A stretch of 64,000 nucleotides of DNA, from assembly GCF_000819745.1 (NCBI RefSeq), contig NZ_CDDA01000008.1, positions 154,096-218,095 on the forward strand, read 5' to 3'. Positions 61,956 through 64,000 of this stretch are shown here, piece after piece. The position numbers and the translations under genes are program-made. Every line of letters starts with the position of its first letter. Positions within the stretch are counted from its first letter, which is position 1. Below the pieces are notes generated by a model. It worked only from the letters and a program-made list of their open reading frames with translations, did not search any database and was not told where the DNA came from. Source of the DNA: Aeromonas bestiarum (lineage in GTDB: Bacteria; Pseudomonadota; Gammaproteobacteria; Enterobacterales; Aeromonadaceae).

Positions 61956-63626
61956 ATGGAAAATCAACACTGGAGCTGTGGGGCCGAGCTGGTCGTACGC
62001 CATCTGGAGGCGCAGGGCGTCAAGCAGGTATTCGGTATTCCGGGGGCCAAGATCGACCGGGTATTCGATGCCCTGGAAGATTCCCCCATCGACACCATAG
62101 TGGTGCGTCACGAGGCGAACGCCGCCTTCATGGCCGCCGCCGTGGGCCGTCTGACCGGCAAGGCCGGGGTGGCGCTGGTGACCTCGGGCCCAGGTTGCGC
62201 CAACCTGATCACAGGCCTCGCGACCGCCACCTCGGAAGGGGATGCCATGGTGGCGCTGGGTGGCGCGGTGCGACGTGCCGATGGCCTCAAGCTCACTCAC
62301 CAGAGCCTGGACACCGTCAGCCTGTGCCGCCCCGTCACCAAGTTCAGCGCCCAGGTGGGAACCGGATCCGCCCTGTCCGAGGTGATGGCCAATGCCTTTC
62401 GGTCCGCCGAACTGGGTCGCCCCGGCGCCGCCTTCGTCAGCCTGCCCATGGACATCATCAACGAGCCCACCGATGGCGCCATCCTGGTGCCCAGAGCCAT
62501 ACCCGAACCGGGCGCCGCCGATGAGGCGGGCATCGACAGGGCGCTGAGCCTGCTGGCGCAAGCCCGCAAACCGGTGGTGCTGCTTGGCCTGCTGGCCAGC
62601 CGGCCGGAAAACTCTCTCGCGGTGCGCGCCTTTTTGGACAAGAGCCGGTTGCCGGTGACGGGCACCTATCAGGCGGCTGGCGTGGTGGATACCCACCATT
62701 TCGATGACTTCGCCGGTCGGGTGGGACTGTTCAACAACCAGCCGGGGGACAGGTTGCTGCAGGATGCGGATCTGGTGATCTGTATCGGTTACAGCCCCAT
62801 CGAATATGACCCTGTGCTGTGGAACGGCACGGGTGAGCGGCAACTGCTGCACATCGATGCCCTGCCGGCGGAGATCGACAGCAGCTATTGCCCGGCGGTT
62901 GAGCTGGTGGGCTCCATCAGTGCCAATCTGTATTGCTTGACCAAGATGTTGAACCAGCCGCTGGCACGGGACCCCGCCATCGCCGCCCTGCTTGGTGAGA
63001 TACGGGCCCAGCGCCATCAGCTGACCCAGCATGCCCAGCATCTGGGGGGCATGCCCATCCATCCGCTGCGGATCGTCAAGGAGCTGCAGGACATCATAGG
63101 GCAGGACATGACCCTGTGCGTGGACATGGGCAGCTTCCACATCTGGATTGCCCGCTACCTATACAGCTTCCGGGCGCGCCAGGTGCTCATCTCCAACGGT
63201 CAGCAGACCATGGGGGTGGCGCTGCCCTGGGCCATAGGTGCGGCCATGGTGCGGCCGGGGGAGAAGATCATCTCGGTGTCCGGCGATGGCAGTTTCATGC
63301 AGTCGAGCATGGAACTGGAGACCGCAGTGCGGCTCAAATCCAACATAGTGCACATCATCTGGGTCGATAACGGCTACAACATGGTGGCGATGCAGGAGGA
63401 GAAAAAGTACCGCCGCAGCTCGGGGGTGAGCTTCGGGCCTATCAATTTCAAGGCCTATGCCGAGTCCTTCGGGGCGGCCGGGTTTGCGGTCACCAGCGCC
63501 GAGGATCTACGGTCGACCCTGCGCGCCGCCATGGCGGTGAGCGGGCCTGCGGTGGTGGCCATACCGGTGGATTACAGTGACAACCACCTGCTGATGGAGC
63601 AGCTCAGACCCGAGTTGCTGAGCTAG
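61956..63626 (+). CDS. budB: Catabolic acetolactate synthase
   Basis: A 556-residue thiamine-diphosphate enzyme that joins two pyruvate molecules to 2-acetolactate. The catalytic Glu is in [13 protein letters not shown], and the ThDP motif is [20 protein letters not shown] ending near VDNGYNMV. It is the single-subunit, FAD-independent catabolic type and has no regulatory ilvN partner. AAGGAG precedes the start. With budA it diverts pyruvate to neutral acetoin during fermentation. Confidence 0.95.
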   Translation: MENQHWSCGAELVVRHLEAQGVKQVFGIPGAKIDRVFDALEDSPIDTIVVRHEANAAFMAAAVGRLTGKAGVALVTSGPGCANLITGLATATSEGDAMVALGGAVRRADGLKLTHQSLDTVSLCRPVTKFSAQVGTGSALSEVMANAFRSAELGRPGAAFVSLPMDIINEPTDGAILVPRAIPEPGAADEAGIDRALSLLAQARKPVVLLGLLASRPENSLAVRAFLDKSRLPVTGTYQAAGVVDTHHFDDFAGRVGLFNNQPGDRLLQDADLVICIGYSPIEYDPVLWNGTGERQLLHIDALPAEIDSSYCPAVELVGSISANLYCLTKMLNQPLARDPAIAALLGEIRAQRHQLTQHAQHLGGMPIHPLRIVKELQDIIGQDMTLCVDMGSFHIWIARYLYSFRARQVLISNGQQTMGVALPWAIGAAMVRPGEKIISVSGDGSFMQSSMELETAVRLKSNIVHIIWVDNGYNMVAMQEEKKYRRSSGVSFGPINFKAYAESFGAAGFAVTSAEDLRSTLRAAMAVSGPAVVAIPVDYSDNHLLMEQLRPELLS

Positions 63627-63666
63627 CGATCAAGGGGGCAGTTTGAGTTGCGCCCGGCCAATAGCA

Positions 63667-63698
63667 GAGCGCCCCTTGCCGGCAGGCAAGGGGCGCTC
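63667..63698. terminator. Hairpin between convergent budB and yajL
   Basis: A perfect 14-bp stem (GAGCGCCCCTTGCC / GGCAAGGGGCGCTC, 4-base loop) with no U-run. It is a likely bidirectional terminator by position. Confidence 0.7.
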
Positions 63699-63734
63699 GT
63701 CATGACGAGAGGGCATCCGCGATGGCAACAGGGG

Positions 63735-64000
63735 TCATGGCATGACTGCGGGGGGCATCACCATGGGGCCGGCCACCGCGAGGGCTGTGTCGTCCCCGCG
63801 CAGCACCCGCACGATTTCGAGGGCAAATTCGATGGCGCTGCCCGGTCCCTGGCTGGTGATCAGGCGATGGGCCTCATCCGTCACGACCCGCGCCTTACTC
63901 AAGTGTGCGGCTGGCAGGCCTGCTTGAAAGCCCGGATGACAGGTGACGCTGGCATCCCCCAGCAGATCGTGGTGTTGCAGCACCACGGCGGGGGCGGCGC
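63735..64000 (-). CDS. yajL: DJ-1/PfpI family protein YajL, 3' part only
   Basis: The C-terminal 88 codons of a gene that runs off the window. The reading frame enters as AAPAVVLQHHDLLGD, just past the nucleophile Cys of the DJ-1 fold (which would lie outside the window), and continues with VVTDEAHRLITSQGPGSAIE, matching the LLTSQGPGTAIDF segment of E. coli YajL, then LRGDDTALAVAGPMVM. YajL acts as a chaperone and deglycase-type stress protein. No internal start codon should be used; the true start lies beyond 64000. Confidence 0.88.
   Translation of the reverse strand, partial: AAPAVVLQHHDLLGDASVTCHPGFQAGLPAAHLSKARVVTDEAHRLITSQGPGSAIEFALEIVRVLRGDDTALAVAGPMVMPPAVMP

Noticed and set aside
1..64000. 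CRISPR array, prophage, insertion sequence
   Set aside because: No regularly spaced repeats, transposase, integrase or phage structural genes were found; the T6SS spike genes resemble phage tails but belong to Hcp/VgrG families.

Overview
The window is GC-rich, densely coding gammaproteobacterial chromosome and fits Aeromonas best. Pointers to that genus are the polar-flagellar H-ring/accessory set flgT-flgO-flgP, an ADP-ribosylating VgrG behind an hcp with a sigma54-type promoter, the catabolic acetoin genes budA-budB with a divergent LysR regulator, and the pheL-pheA attenuator. No integrase, transposase, CRISPR array or rRNA gene is visible. The species call is inference; no 16S gene is present.

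Layout. 1-14.9 kb: a stand-alone ketoacyl-ACP synthase III, a LysR regulator, a LysE exporter with a duplicated 3' end, the rRNA hydroxylase gene rlhA, small cupin and zinc proteins, an alkylation-repair pair (Ada-AlkA fusion plus ogt), an M32 carboxypeptidase, smrA and several small conserved genes. 15-20 kb: an OprD/ChiP-type porin, a chemoreceptor and a DMT exporter. 20-27.7 kb: a complete L-rhamnose locus in two divergent arms (rhaS-fucO-like-rhaD on minus; rhaB-rhaA-rhaT-rhaM on plus) with a strong CRP site between them. 27.7-31.7 kb: tRNA-Arg(CCT), flgT divergent from flgO-flgP, and pheA with its leader peptide and attenuator. 31.8-35.2 kb: a HAD phosphatase, a LarE-like protein with a degenerate PP-loop, a DUF3157 protein and an 8-strand-type outer-membrane barrel.

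35.3-44.8 kb is a tightly coupled twelve-gene operon: DUF523/DUF1722, MerR regulator, photolyase, NTF2-like, SDR, FAD oxidoreductase, DUF1365, a CFA-synthase-like methyltransferase, DUF2878, a Trp-rich protein, a chalcone-isomerase-like protein and a DUF3833 lipoprotein. It looks like a light or singlet-oxygen stress module that repairs DNA and chemically modifies membrane lipids. Its methyltransferase has lost most residues of the cyclopropane-synthase bicarbonate pocket, and its promoter carries a TTATACAA operator cluster. Dps and the nitrosative-stress pair hcp-hcr (FNR box plus a large palindrome) follow, then galE, a DsbA-like protein and tRNA-Ser(TGA).

51.0-60.1 kb is an auxiliary type VI secretion cluster. 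A LuxR-type quorum-sensing solo precedes a sigma54-type promoter, hcp, a PAAR tip protein, a VgrG with a C-terminal ADP-ribosyltransferase, a DUF4123 adaptor, a Tle1-type phospholipase effector and two tandem paralogous DUF2931 lipoproteins that are the likely immunity proteins. The window ends with the acetoin genes (LysR-type budR, budA, budB) and the 3' part of yajL.

The most unusual points are the altered CFA-like enzyme in the photolyase operon and its operator, the LuxR solo placed before the T6SS cluster, one VgrG spike associated with two toxins, the palindrome over the hcp promoter, and the degenerate LarE paralogue.
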